Below, piece by piece: positions 7,719-14,173 of a stretch of DNA of 20,635 bases. The translations under genes were made by a program, and so were the position numbers. The notes beneath the pieces are model-generated. The model did not search any database. It worked only from the letters and a program-made list of their open reading frames with translations, and was not told the origin of the DNA. Location: the IMG/VR virus record IMGVR_UViG_3300034062_005007, positions 1-20,635 of that record; one strand, given 5' to 3'. Numbering within the stretch: the first letter of the stretch is position 1; each line of letters starts with the position of its first letter. Source of the stretch: a virus.

Positions 7719-8384
7719 ATGTTAAAATTAAGATTGATTGCGGAGAACCCAGACCTCTTAGAAAGATTTGAAATTGTTGAAGAACAAGACAATTTAAAAA
7801 AAGGCAGCTCTTTATATGTAAAAGGTCCATTCATAGGATGTAATCAAGTTAATAAAAATCGTCGCATGTATAATTTAGATGAAACACGCGAAGAAGTTAA
7901 TCGTTATATCAGTGAAATGGTAACTCCTGGCAGAGCTATGGGAGAACTCAATCATCCATCAAGTGCTGAAGTTAATCTTGAAAGAGCATGTCATTTAGTC
8001 ACTGAACTTTATGAAAGCGACAATGCTTTTTTCGGCAAAGCTAAAGTTTTATCTACACCAATGGGTCAAATTTTAAGAGCATTGATAAATGATGGTGTTA
8101 AAGTTGGAATGTCCACAAGAGCATTGGGATCATTGCAAGAAGAATCATCATACAATCTTGTAAAAAACATGAAGCTCGTAGCTATTGATGCAGTAGCAGA
8201 TCCATCATTTCCAAAAGCATTTGTTAATGGTATTTTAGAATCAAAACAATGGGTAGTTTCTGATAATGGCAAGTATGAAGAAATTTATGAAAATTTTGAA
8301 AAATCAATAGGTAAATTACCTAAACATGATATGGGTTCTTATCTTAAAGATCAAATTTTAAAATTTATTAATTCACTTAGTTAA
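7719..8384 (+). CDS. gp21: Prohead core protease, T4 gp21-like
   Basis: This 221-residue protein (T4 gp21 is about 212) is the serine protease that cleaves scaffold and capsid proteins inside the prohead during maturation. The fold markers are visible: SLYVKGPFIGCNQVNKNRRMY near residues 31-51, the catalytic-His motif GELNHP (His79), and the nucleophile motif VGMSTRALG (Ser132). These match the herpesvirus-assemblin-like His/Ser arrangement of this protease family. A C-terminal extension after about residue 185 (KYEEIYENFEKSIGKL...) is helical and may be removed by self-cleavage, as in T4. It heads the capsid cassette of protease, core-like protein, scaffold and major capsid protein. The next gene's promoter element overlaps its stop codon. 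Confidence 0.9.
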   Translation: MLKLRLIAENPDLLERFEIVEEQDNLKKGSSLYVKGPFIGCNQVNKNRRMYNLDETREEVNRYISEMVTPGRAMGELNHPSSAEVNLERACHLVTELYESDNAFFGKAKVLSTPMGQILRALINDGVKVGMSTRALGSLQEESSYNLVKNMKLVAIDAVADPSFPKAFVNGILESKQWVVSDNGKYEEIYENFEKSIGKLPKHDMGSYLKDQILKFINSLS

Positions 8385-8387
8385 ATA
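8381..8387 (+). promoter_or_regulatory. Late-promoter-like element of the basic core-like gene
   Basis: TTAAATA 5 bases before ATG 8393, overlapping the protease stop codon (TAA 8382-8384). Confidence 0.55.
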
Positions 8388-8392
8388 CTGTT

Positions 8393-8878
8393 ATGCCATT
8401 AAAAAAAGGATCATCAGATAAAACAATTTCCGCTAATATAGCAACGGAAATGAAATCTTATAAAAAGACTGGAAAGATCGGAACATCTAAACCAAAGTCA
8501 GACAAAGCTGCTCAAAAGCAAGCAGTTGCTATTGCATACTCCAAAGCTGGTAAAAGCAAAAAGAAAAAAGAAAAACCAGAAGAAGATGCTGAATCCGTTG
8601 TCAAGCAAATGAAAAAAAATAACGGAAAGATGTCATTTAAAGGTCCAAAAACAAAAGAACGTAAACATTCTGCACCTCCTGTTAAAGTACATAAAACCAA
8701 GAAAGGTAAAGGATCTTACAACAGAAATCAAGAATTGCACGAAAATAATGACATTACTGCATTTATTAATTGTATTTTTGAAAAAAATTACAACGCTGCG
8801 AATAAATATTTAACAGACGTTCTTAATTCAAAGATACAACAACGTATTGAGAATGAACTATCAACTCCCTTATTCTAA
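8393..8878 (+). CDS. Basic prohead-core-like protein (possible gp67/gp68 counterpart)
   Basis: 161 residues in two parts. Residues 1 to about 115 are strongly basic (Lys-rich) and begin MPLKKGSSDKTISANIATEM followed by KQAVAIAYSKAGKSKKKK, a pattern seen in small phage proteins of the DUF6496-like type. Residues about 116-161 (ENNDITAFINCIFEKNYNAA, then LTDVLNSKIQQRIENEL) resemble the C-terminal helix of T4-like prohead core proteins, where an 'f...l..Ki...i..el' segment precedes the end. Position between protease and scaffold equals that of the small core proteins 67/68 in the T4 order, shifted past gp21. A Lys-rich internal head protein that neutralises DNA or is trapped in the core is the inference. 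The two-part make-up may be a fusion. Confidence 0.55.
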   Translation: MPLKKGSSDKTISANIATEMKSYKKTGKIGTSKPKSDKAAQKQAVAIAYSKAGKSKKKKEKPEEDAESVVKQMKKNNGKMSFKGPKTKERKHSAPPVKVHKTKKGKGSYNRNQELHENNDITAFINCIFEKNYNAANKYLTDVLNSKIQQRIENELSTPLF

Positions 8879-8881
8879 TTT

Positions 8882-9757
8882 ATGAAAATAACAGATCTAT
8901 TAAACGAAGAAGTCGTAAGCGTAATCGGTGAAGAATCACTAGTTGCAATTCAAGAAGCTTTTGAAAAGAAAGTTGAATTAACAACCGAAGCAGCGCTTAT
9001 ATCACAAGACGAAGTTTATGCTGAAAAACTTGATCAACTTATTCAAGCAATTGATAAAGATCATAGTACAAAGATGAAGAGAGTTGTAGAAGCTGTTGAT
9101 GCTGACAGAACTCAAAAACTTCTTAAAGTTGTCAACAAATACGAAAGAGCGTTGAACGAAGATTCAGCTACTTTCAAAAAGCAAATGGTAGGTGCAGTTA
9201 GTGCATATCTTGATGAGTTTTTAGAAGAATCAATTTCAAAAGAAGATTTAGCAACTGCTGTTAAAAACAAAAGCGCATATAATGTTTTAGAAAAACTTCG
9301 CGGTGTTTTAGCTGTTGATTCAGTATTAATGAAAGAGTCTGTTCAAGAAGCTGTTCTTGACGGCAAGACTCAAATTGATAATCTTCAATCTGAAAATTCA
9401 GAATTGAAAAAGCAACTTTCATCATTGCAAGAAAGCTTCAACAATATTAGAGTCAATGCTTTAATTGAAGAGAAAATTTCCAATATGGAAACTGAGAAAA
9501 AGTCTTTCATAAGAAAGACTCTCAAAGACAAATCATTCGATTTCGTTAATGAAAATTTTGATTATGTTTCTCGTCTTTTTGATAAAAAAGAAAAAGAAAA
9601 AATCAAATCAATCACCGAAGAAGCAAAACAAAAGAAAATGGATGTAGATTTCATTCCAGAATATCAGAAAGTTGTTTCAGAAAGTGTAAATAATACAACC
9701 GATGATTCATACAACAGCTATGTTGAAGAATTATCAAAAGTTTTCGGTAAGAGATAA
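8882..9757 (+). CDS. gp22: Prohead scaffold protein, T4 gp22-like
   Basis: 291 residues (T4 gp22 is about 269), almost wholly helical and charged, without Cys and with only one Pro. It starts MKITDLLNEEVVSVIGEESL and carries repeated D-x-D-x-x-x-K-x-x-x-V-V segments around residues 58-90 (DKDHSTKMKRVVEAVDADRT), typical of T4-like scaffolds. The scaffold forms the inner core on which gp23 assembles and is then degraded by gp21. A site fitting the gp21 rule (Ile/Leu-x-Glu before Ala/Gly/Ser) is at I23-Q24-E25|A26, identical to the one in the capsid protein. Other candidates are weaker. The start lies 3 bases after the upstream stop and no promoter element precedes it, so it is co-transcribed with the basic protein. 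Confidence 0.85.
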   Translation: MKITDLLNEEVVSVIGEESLVAIQEAFEKKVELTTEAALISQDEVYAEKLDQLIQAIDKDHSTKMKRVVEAVDADRTQKLLKVVNKYERALNEDSATFKKQMVGAVSAYLDEFLEESISKEDLATAVKNKSAYNVLEKLRGVLAVDSVLMKESVQEAVLDGKTQIDNLQSENSELKKQLSSLQESFNNIRVNALIEEKISNMETEKKSFIRKTLKDKSFDFVNENFDYVSRLFDKKEKEKIKSITEEAKQKKMDVDFIPEYQKVVSESVNNTTDDSYNSYVEELSKVFGKR

Positions 9758-9775
9758 TTTTCACCAAGAACCATG

Positions 9776-9789
9776 AGGTCTTATGACCT
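9776..9789 (+). other. Short hairpin in the major capsid leader
   Basis: AGGTC-TTAT-GACCT forms a 5-bp stem with a 4-base loop, 32 bases before the capsid start, without a U-run. It may be a processing or stabilising element upstream of the capsid message; chance is possible. Confidence 0.3.
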
Positions 9790-9807
9790 GAATATAGAAA
9801 CAGAAAA

Positions 9808-9815
9808 TATACGTA
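9808..9815 (+). promoter_or_regulatory. Degenerate late-promoter-like element of the major capsid gene
   Basis: TATACGTA matches TATAAATA at 6 of 8 positions and ends 6 bases before ATG 9822, the same spacing as the clean elements elsewhere. It is supported mainly by position. Confidence 0.35.
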
Positions 9816-9821
9816 AAACAT

Positions 9822-11273
9822 ATGAAACCTAATTCCCCAGTTAACGAAAGCAGAACTGACGCTCTTGTAAAGAAGTGGTCAAAGGTTCTGGATTATAGCA
9901 GCAATGCTATCCCAGCAATCCGCGACGAGCACACTTACAGAACTACAGCTATGCTTCTCGAAAACCAAGAACAATGGTGCATCCAAGAAGCGAATACTGG
10001 TACTGGTATCTTTGGCGCTACTGGCGCTCAAGGCCCATCAACCATTCCTAACACTGACGGTTATGCCGCTGGTGATAGTCGCCTTCCAAAGATTCTCATT
10101 CCTATGATCCGCCGTACTTTTCCTGAGTTGATTTCCAACGAAATTGTTGGTGTTCAGCCAATGGGTGGTCCAGTTGGACTTGCTTTCGCCCTTCGTTATG
10201 CCTATCAGCAAGAGACTCTCGGTGCTGATGGTGTCGATGGTCGTGCATTTGATACTGCTAACCGCGCTAATGGCACTGCTTACCTTTCTGGTGCAGACGG
10301 CCTGAACGCTACCGAACTTGGTTATCAACTTCTTGACACACGATTCACAGGTACTTCTTCAAGTGCTCTCTCTGGTAACGGAGAGTGGACATTTGCAGAT
10401 GCAGACCGTGGTGTTGCAGAACTTCTTTCAAACTACGAACTGACAGGTAAAATCCCTCAGATCGAGATGAAGTTCGAAAAGACCGCTGTCGAAGCTGGAA
10501 CTCGCAGACTTGCTACTCGCTGGTCTGTTGAGCTTGAGCAAGACCTTAAGAACATGCAAGGTATCGATATCGACGGTGAACTCACTAATGCTATGTCATA
10601 TGAGATTCAAGCCGAAATCGACCGTGAGGTTGTGATTCGTATGATTCAGTCCGCCATGAATGGTGGATTCGGGGCTGGTTACTCCTTCTGGAGCCCAGTA
10701 AGTTCAGACGGTCGTTGGACTGCAGAGCGTAATATCACTTTCTATCAAAAGCTACTCATCGAAGCTGGTCGTATGGCCGCTCGTAACCGTAGAGGCGCTG
10801 CTAACTTTGTTATCGCAACTCCTCGCGTTTGCACCATCCTTGAAATGCTTCCTGACTTCAAGACATTTGAAATCACTGGAAACGTTACAACCGCTGGTGT
10901 CGGAGTATCCAAGGTAGGAACTGTAGGAAGCCGCTTCACAGTATATCGTGATACACGTACCGAAGTACAAAATCAAACTCTCTATTCACCGAACTACTAT
11001 CGCAATAGTCCAAATTCTGGACAAGGCGTTGAGTATGCTCTTCTTGGATATAAGGGTTCTGAGTACTACGACACTGGTATCATCTATTGTCCTTACATTC
11101 CGATCATGGTTCAAAGAACCATCGGACCAAATGATTTCGCTCCTCGCGTTGGTCTCATGACCCGTTATGGAATCGTTAATAATATCTTTGGTGCGAATCT
11201 TTATTACCATCTGATCATTGTTAAAGGTCTTGGTGCAGCATTTACTCCTGGTACAGTTTCCACATACTTATAA
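9822..11273 (+). CDS. gp23: Major capsid protein, T4 gp23-like
   Basis: 483 residues (T4 gp23 is 521). Family features include an N-terminal charged, cleavable segment with RTDALVKKWSKVLDY, the central QPMGGPVGLAFALRYAYQ (a hallmark of T4-like capsid proteins), and the late NFVIATPRVCTILEMLPDF and YYHLIIVKGLG segments. The N-terminal propeptide should be cut by gp21 at I54-Q55-E56|A57, similar in place to the T4 cut after residue 65. Its base composition differs from its neighbours: a sample 60-base line (10141-10200) has 29 G/C, against 10 in the fibre line 3121-3180. Codons ending in C, such as ATC, TTC and AAC, are common. This fits selection for high expression. It has its own terminator downstream. 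Confidence 0.95.
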   Translation: MKPNSPVNESRTDALVKKWSKVLDYSSNAIPAIRDEHTYRTTAMLLENQEQWCIQEANTGTGIFGATGAQGPSTIPNTDGYAAGDSRLPKILIPMIRRTFPELISNEIVGVQPMGGPVGLAFALRYAYQQETLGADGVDGRAFDTANRANGTAYLSGADGLNATELGYQLLDTRFTGTSSSALSGNGEWTFADADRGVAELLSNYELTGKIPQIEMKFEKTAVEAGTRRLATRWSVELEQDLKNMQGIDIDGELTNAMSYEIQAEIDREVVIRMIQSAMNGGFGAGYSFWSPVSSDGRWTAERNITFYQKLLIEAGRMAARNRRGAANFVIATPRVCTILEMLPDFKTFEITGNVTTAGVGVSKVGTVGSRFTVYRDTRTEVQNQTLYSPNYYRNSPNSGQGVEYALLGYKGSEYYDTGIIYCPYIPIMVQRTIGPNDFAPRVGLMTRYGIVNNIFGANLYYHLIIVKGLGAAFTPGTVSTYL

Positions 11274-11284
11274 TGTGAACTGAC

Positions 11285-11300
11285 TGAAGTAAGTACTTCA
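11285..11300 (+). other. Small hairpin after the capsid gene
   Basis: TGAAGT-AAGT-ACTTCA, a 6-bp stem with a 4-base loop, 12 bases before the capsid terminator. It has no U-run; it may stabilise the 3' end of the capsid message. Confidence 0.3.
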
Positions 11301-11311
11301 AAAAGTCTATC

Positions 11312-11349
11312 AAACCATGGGGGCCGAAGACCCCATGGTTTCTTTTTAT
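11312..11349 (+). terminator. Strong intrinsic terminator after gp23
   Basis: A perfect 11-bp stem (11312-11322 with 11331-11341, AAACCATGGGG/CCCCATGGTTT) has an 8-base loop and is followed by CTTTTTAT. It separates the capsid gene from the downstream endonuclease. Confidence 0.9.
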
Positions 11350-11360
11350 ATATTTAATAA

Positions 11361-11390
11361 TTGACAATATATTTGGATGTAATATAAATA
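11361..11390 (+). promoter_or_regulatory. Combined sigma70-like and late promoter of the homing endonuclease
   Basis: TTGACA (11361-11366), 16 bases, then TATAAATA (11383-11390), ending 5 bases before ATG 11396. This is the only exact T4 late octamer among the elements here, and the -35-like box could also allow early transcription. Confidence 0.55.
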
Positions 11391-11395
11391 ATTAT

Positions 11396-12946
11396 ATGGA
11401 TATAAAAACTATCATTCAAAAAGAATCTGATGAAAAGTACAATGGATCTTTTAGATTTTTCAAAGAACAAAACTTAAAAAAGTTGGTAAGTGAAAAGGGA
11501 TTTAAATATATCAAATCTAAAATTTCTGAAGATTTACATTTTCCTATATCTTTAATGGTATATTGTTTTGTGAATGACATATACAAACATCCCACATGTG
11601 TCTGCGGAAATAAACAAAAATTCAACACTGCTAAAAAAGAATTTTCAAAATATTGTTCTAATAAATGTAGATATGAAAATTTTTCAGATATTATATCTGT
11701 TAGACAGCAAACAAATTTAAAAAAGTACGGATCTACTAATGTATTAGCCAGTGAATATGGTAAGAAAAAAATATTAGAAACTAACTTATCAAAATACGGT
11801 GTTTCTAATTACACAAAAACTAAAGAATTTAAAGAAAAAGTTAAAGGTAAAAGTAATTTAACTTCCGATGGTAAGAAAATGTTAATTGAAAAAATAAAAA
11901 GAAAACATTACGATTCCATTTTTACAAAGTATACAAATTTTATTCCATTGTTTAAATTTGAAGAATATGATGGAGTAAAAGGATATAAAAAATATCCATG
12001 GTTTTGTAAAACATGTAACTCTAATTTTATATCATCTTTTGATAATGGTTGTGCTCCTATATGTGATAATTGCAAACCTAAAGGAACAGATTTAGAAATA
12101 TTCATTAAGAAGTTTTTGGATAAATATAAAATTGAATATATATTCAGATATAGAAAATTAGAATCTGGAAGAGAAATTGATTTTTACATACCTTCTAAGA
12201 ATTTAGGAATAGAAACCAGCGGATTATATTGGCATTCAACTGCAAATAAAACATATTCAAAAAATGATCATATTTCTAAATTAGAAGAATGTGAACATCA
12301 AGGAATAAATTTAATAAATATTTTCGCTGATGAAATTTATAACAAACCTAAAATTGTAATTAATAGATTAAAAAGTAAATTAAGTCTTGTAAAAAGAAAA
12401 ATACCAGCCAGAAAATGTCAAGTTGGAAAAATTAGTAATATTCAATGTGAACATTTTTTAAAAAAATATCACATACAAGGAAGTATCAAAACAAATATTA
12501 AATATGGCTTGTTTTATAAAACTCGTTTAGTTGCAGTTATGACATTTAACAAAGGAAGATTAGCAACTGGTAACAAATCAATAAATGGAATTTTTGAGCT
12601 TGGTAGATATGCAACAATAGCCAATTTTAATATTGTTGGAGGTGCTGGTAAATTATTATCTTTTTTCAAAAATCAACACAGTCCAGAAAAAATTTATTCA
12701 TATGCAGATAGAAGATGGAGCAATGGTAATCTTTATAAAAAATTGAATTTTAAATTAGATAAAGCAACTATTCCTAATTACTGGTATGTGAAAGATTTCA
12801 AAAACAGACTACATAGATTAAAATTTCAAAAAAATAATTTAAAACATTTTTTAAATTATGATGAACAAAAAACTGAAGAAATGATAATGAAAGAGTCTAA
12901 ATTTTATAAAATATGGGATTGTGGATCTTTATTATTCATCTTATAA
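11396..12946 (+). CDS. Free-standing homing endonuclease, Vsr-like nuclease with C-terminal GNAT-like domain
   Basis: 516 residues. Order: a zinc-finger-like segment (C68, C70, C87, C91); two 'KYG' DNA-binding-type repeats (LKKYGSTNV at 108-116, LSKYGVSNY at 131-139) common in phage mobile nucleases; a second finger (C204-x2-C207 and C223-x2-C226); then a Vsr-like, EDxHD-type nuclease core (E234, REIDFYIP with D262, GIETSGLYWH with E273 and H280, KNDHI with D291/H292). Residues about 350-480 contain ELGRYA, VGGAGKLL and SYADRRWSNGNLYKKLNF, which resemble a GNAT acyltransferase fold. Such proteins cut homologous phage DNA lacking the gene and spread by repair. It sits between a terminator and a virion gene, so no essential gene is interrupted. 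The nuclease call is firm as a class; exact residues are inferred. Confidence 0.75.
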   Translation: MDIKTIIQKESDEKYNGSFRFFKEQNLKKLVSEKGFKYIKSKISEDLHFPISLMVYCFVNDIYKHPTCVCGNKQKFNTAKKEFSKYCSNKCRYENFSDIISVRQQTNLKKYGSTNVLASEYGKKKILETNLSKYGVSNYTKTKEFKEKVKGKSNLTSDGKKMLIEKIKRKHYDSIFTKYTNFIPLFKFEEYDGVKGYKKYPWFCKTCNSNFISSFDNGCAPICDNCKPKGTDLEIFIKKFLDKYKIEYIFRYRKLESGREIDFYIPSKNLGIETSGLYWHSTANKTYSKNDHISKLEECEHQGINLINIFADEIYNKPKIVINRLKSKLSLVKRKIPARKCQVGKISNIQCEHFLKKYHIQGSIKTNIKYGLFYKTRLVAVMTFNKGRLATGNKSINGIFELGRYATIANFNIVGGAGKLLSFFKNQHSPEKIYSYADRRWSNGNLYKKLNFKLDKATIPNYWYVKDFKNRLHRLKFQKNNLKHFLNYDEQKTEEMIMKESKFYKIWDCGSLLFIL

Positions 12947-12968
12947 TATAAAAATTAAAAACAAATAA

Positions 12969-12975
12969 CTAAATA
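12969..12975 (+). promoter_or_regulatory. Late-promoter-like element of the 12981-13358 gene
   Basis: CTAAATA 5 bases before ATG 12981, in a 34-base gap after the endonuclease. Confidence 0.55.
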
Positions 12976-12980
12976 ATATT

Positions 12981-13358
12981 ATGGCTAGTTATACATTCGA
13001 CACGCAAATTTTATCAGCATCACAAGTGGGTATTGGAAATCCAATAGCTCCCGCCGATTCCTTTCCATTAACAGCGGTTGGTGTTGGAATCCTTGCTCTT
13101 TCTTCTACTCACCAAGGGCTCGCTTTTAACTCTCTTCCATTAAGTGCTCAAGTTGTTAGAACTACTGTCAGAGGCAGCGTTTTCAATATAAACAGCGCTT
13201 ATCATAATAAGCCCATGGCTTTGATTGAATTTGATAATACTTATACCGTATTCACTTTCAATTCATCAGCTCCAACATCGCAAGTTCTTTTACTTTCTGG
13301 AACCAGAGATGTATCAACACCAGAGCATAGAAGAAAGTGGGTTTTGGGATATTATTAA
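12981..13358 (+). CDS. Small virion-like protein of unknown function
   Basis: This 125-residue protein has no recognisable family. It is rich in Ser, Thr, Ala, Val and Leu with many beta-prone stretches (VRTTVRGSVFNINSA, YTVFTFNSSAPTSQVLLLSG) and ends RRKWVLGYY. There is no Cys, signal peptide or membrane segment. It has its own late-type promoter element and its own terminator, forming a single-gene unit between the endonuclease and the baseplate spike genes. A small structural or decoration protein is plausible from context and composition. Loose similarity in length and style to the protein at 4429-4794 is noted but is not evidence of homology. Confidence 0.55.
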   Translation: MASYTFDTQILSASQVGIGNPIAPADSFPLTAVGVGILALSSTHQGLAFNSLPLSAQVVRTTVRGSVFNINSAYHNKPMALIEFDNTYTVFTFNSSAPTSQVLLLSGTRDVSTPEHRRKWVLGYY

Positions 13359-13385
13359 TACAATAAACATTCAAATTTAAATATT

Positions 13386-13414
13386 AAACGCCAGATTAAT
13401 TTCTGGTGTTTTTT
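13386..13414 (+). terminator. Intrinsic terminator before the spike genes
   Basis: A 10-bp stem (13386-13395 with 13402-13411, one G-T pair) has the loop TTAATT and is followed by T's to 13414. It closes the unit at 12981-13358. Confidence 0.8.
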
Positions 13415-13423
13415 ATTATATAG

Positions 13424-13430
13424 TTAAATA
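13424..13430 (+). promoter_or_regulatory. Late-promoter-like element of the spike OB-fold gene
   Basis: TTAAATA 7 bases before ATG 13438, just after the preceding terminator. Confidence 0.55.
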
Positions 13431-13437
13431 ATAATAC

Positions 13438-14157
13438 ATGTTTATCGGAGGTTCAGGAAGCGGTAATGAATTTAGTAAAAACGATCAAGGTTTTTATAGA
13501 GGAATTGTTGTTAAAAACAACGATCCCCTTCGTTTAAATAGAATTAAAATTTACATTTCCGAATTATCAAACCAGCCTTTCGAAGAGTGGTTTGATTCAT
13601 ATGATGAAATTGAAGTAAAAACACCTGGTGAAAATAATACAGATGACAAATGGTCAGATGTTAATATTTTTGAAGAAATATCAAAAAACATTCCATGGGC
13701 TGAACCTTGTTATCCAATTATAGGAGAAAGTGGAAACAGTAGATATTATAAAGATGGTAAAATAGTAACCATATCTGATTGTAATTATCTTGAAGGATTT
13801 GAAGTTATAAATGATGAGCCTCCATCTTTAGAAAAAGGATCATTTGCGCCATCATTTATATATGAAAATGGCGGTACATATATTGGAGATGCTTTTTCTA
13901 ATCCAACTGCTAATTTTTCAGCACAATGCAATCCTTATAGTTTTTTATATAAACCATCATCACACACAAACAAAGCAAAGGGCGTTTTTGGTATTCCAGA
14001 AGTAGGTTCTAAAGTTTGGGTATTCCATTGGCAAGGAGATTTCAATTTCCCTGTTTATTTTGGAACTATGAAAGATTATAGAGAACTCACATTAATCAAT
14101 GATACTGATAATACAACAAAAATGAGCCCATCATATCCTGTTGATTTTGAAAATTAA
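13438..14157 (+). CDS. gp5: Baseplate hub OB-fold protein, gp5 N-terminal-like
   Basis: 239 residues. The N-terminus reads FYRGIVVKNNDPLRLNRIKI, the first strands of the gp5/VgrG OB-fold, in which 'G.V.nNdDP.k.gRvkv' is typical. The middle has IPWAEPCYP, and the C-terminal part has FGIPEVGSKVWVFHWQGDFN followed by PVYFGTM, the usual 'P.vGs.VwV.F..GD...PVy.G' end of the fold. In T4, gp5 makes the membrane-piercing spike with an OB domain, a lysozyme domain and a trimeric beta-helix. This protein stops after the OB domain; about 60 residues between the strands (around 95-165) are an insertion. The beta-helix part appears to be the next gene, and no lysozyme motif is visible in either. Confidence 0.7.
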   Translation: MFIGGSGSGNEFSKNDQGFYRGIVVKNNDPLRLNRIKIYISELSNQPFEEWFDSYDEIEVKTPGENNTDDKWSDVNIFEEISKNIPWAEPCYPIIGESGNSRYYKDGKIVTISDCNYLEGFEVINDEPPSLEKGSFAPSFIYENGGTYIGDAFSNPTANFSAQCNPYSFLYKPSSHTNKAKGVFGIPEVGSKVWVFHWQGDFNFPVYFGTMKDYRELTLINDTDNTTKMSPSYPVDFEN

Positions 14158-14160
14158 ACC

Positions 14161-14167
14161 TTAAATA
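14161..14167 (+). promoter_or_regulatory. Late-promoter-like element of the spike beta-helix gene
   Basis: TTAAATA 6 bases before GTG 14174, overlapping nothing, within the 16-base gap. Its spacing is the main support for the GTG start. Confidence 0.5.
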
Positions 14168-14173
14168 ATTCAA

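Noticed and set aside
10038-10328. Minus-strand open frames inside gp23 (also 10745-10976 and 10986-11210)
   Set aside because: These are shadows of a strongly coding gene, without promoter elements or recognisable protein patterns.
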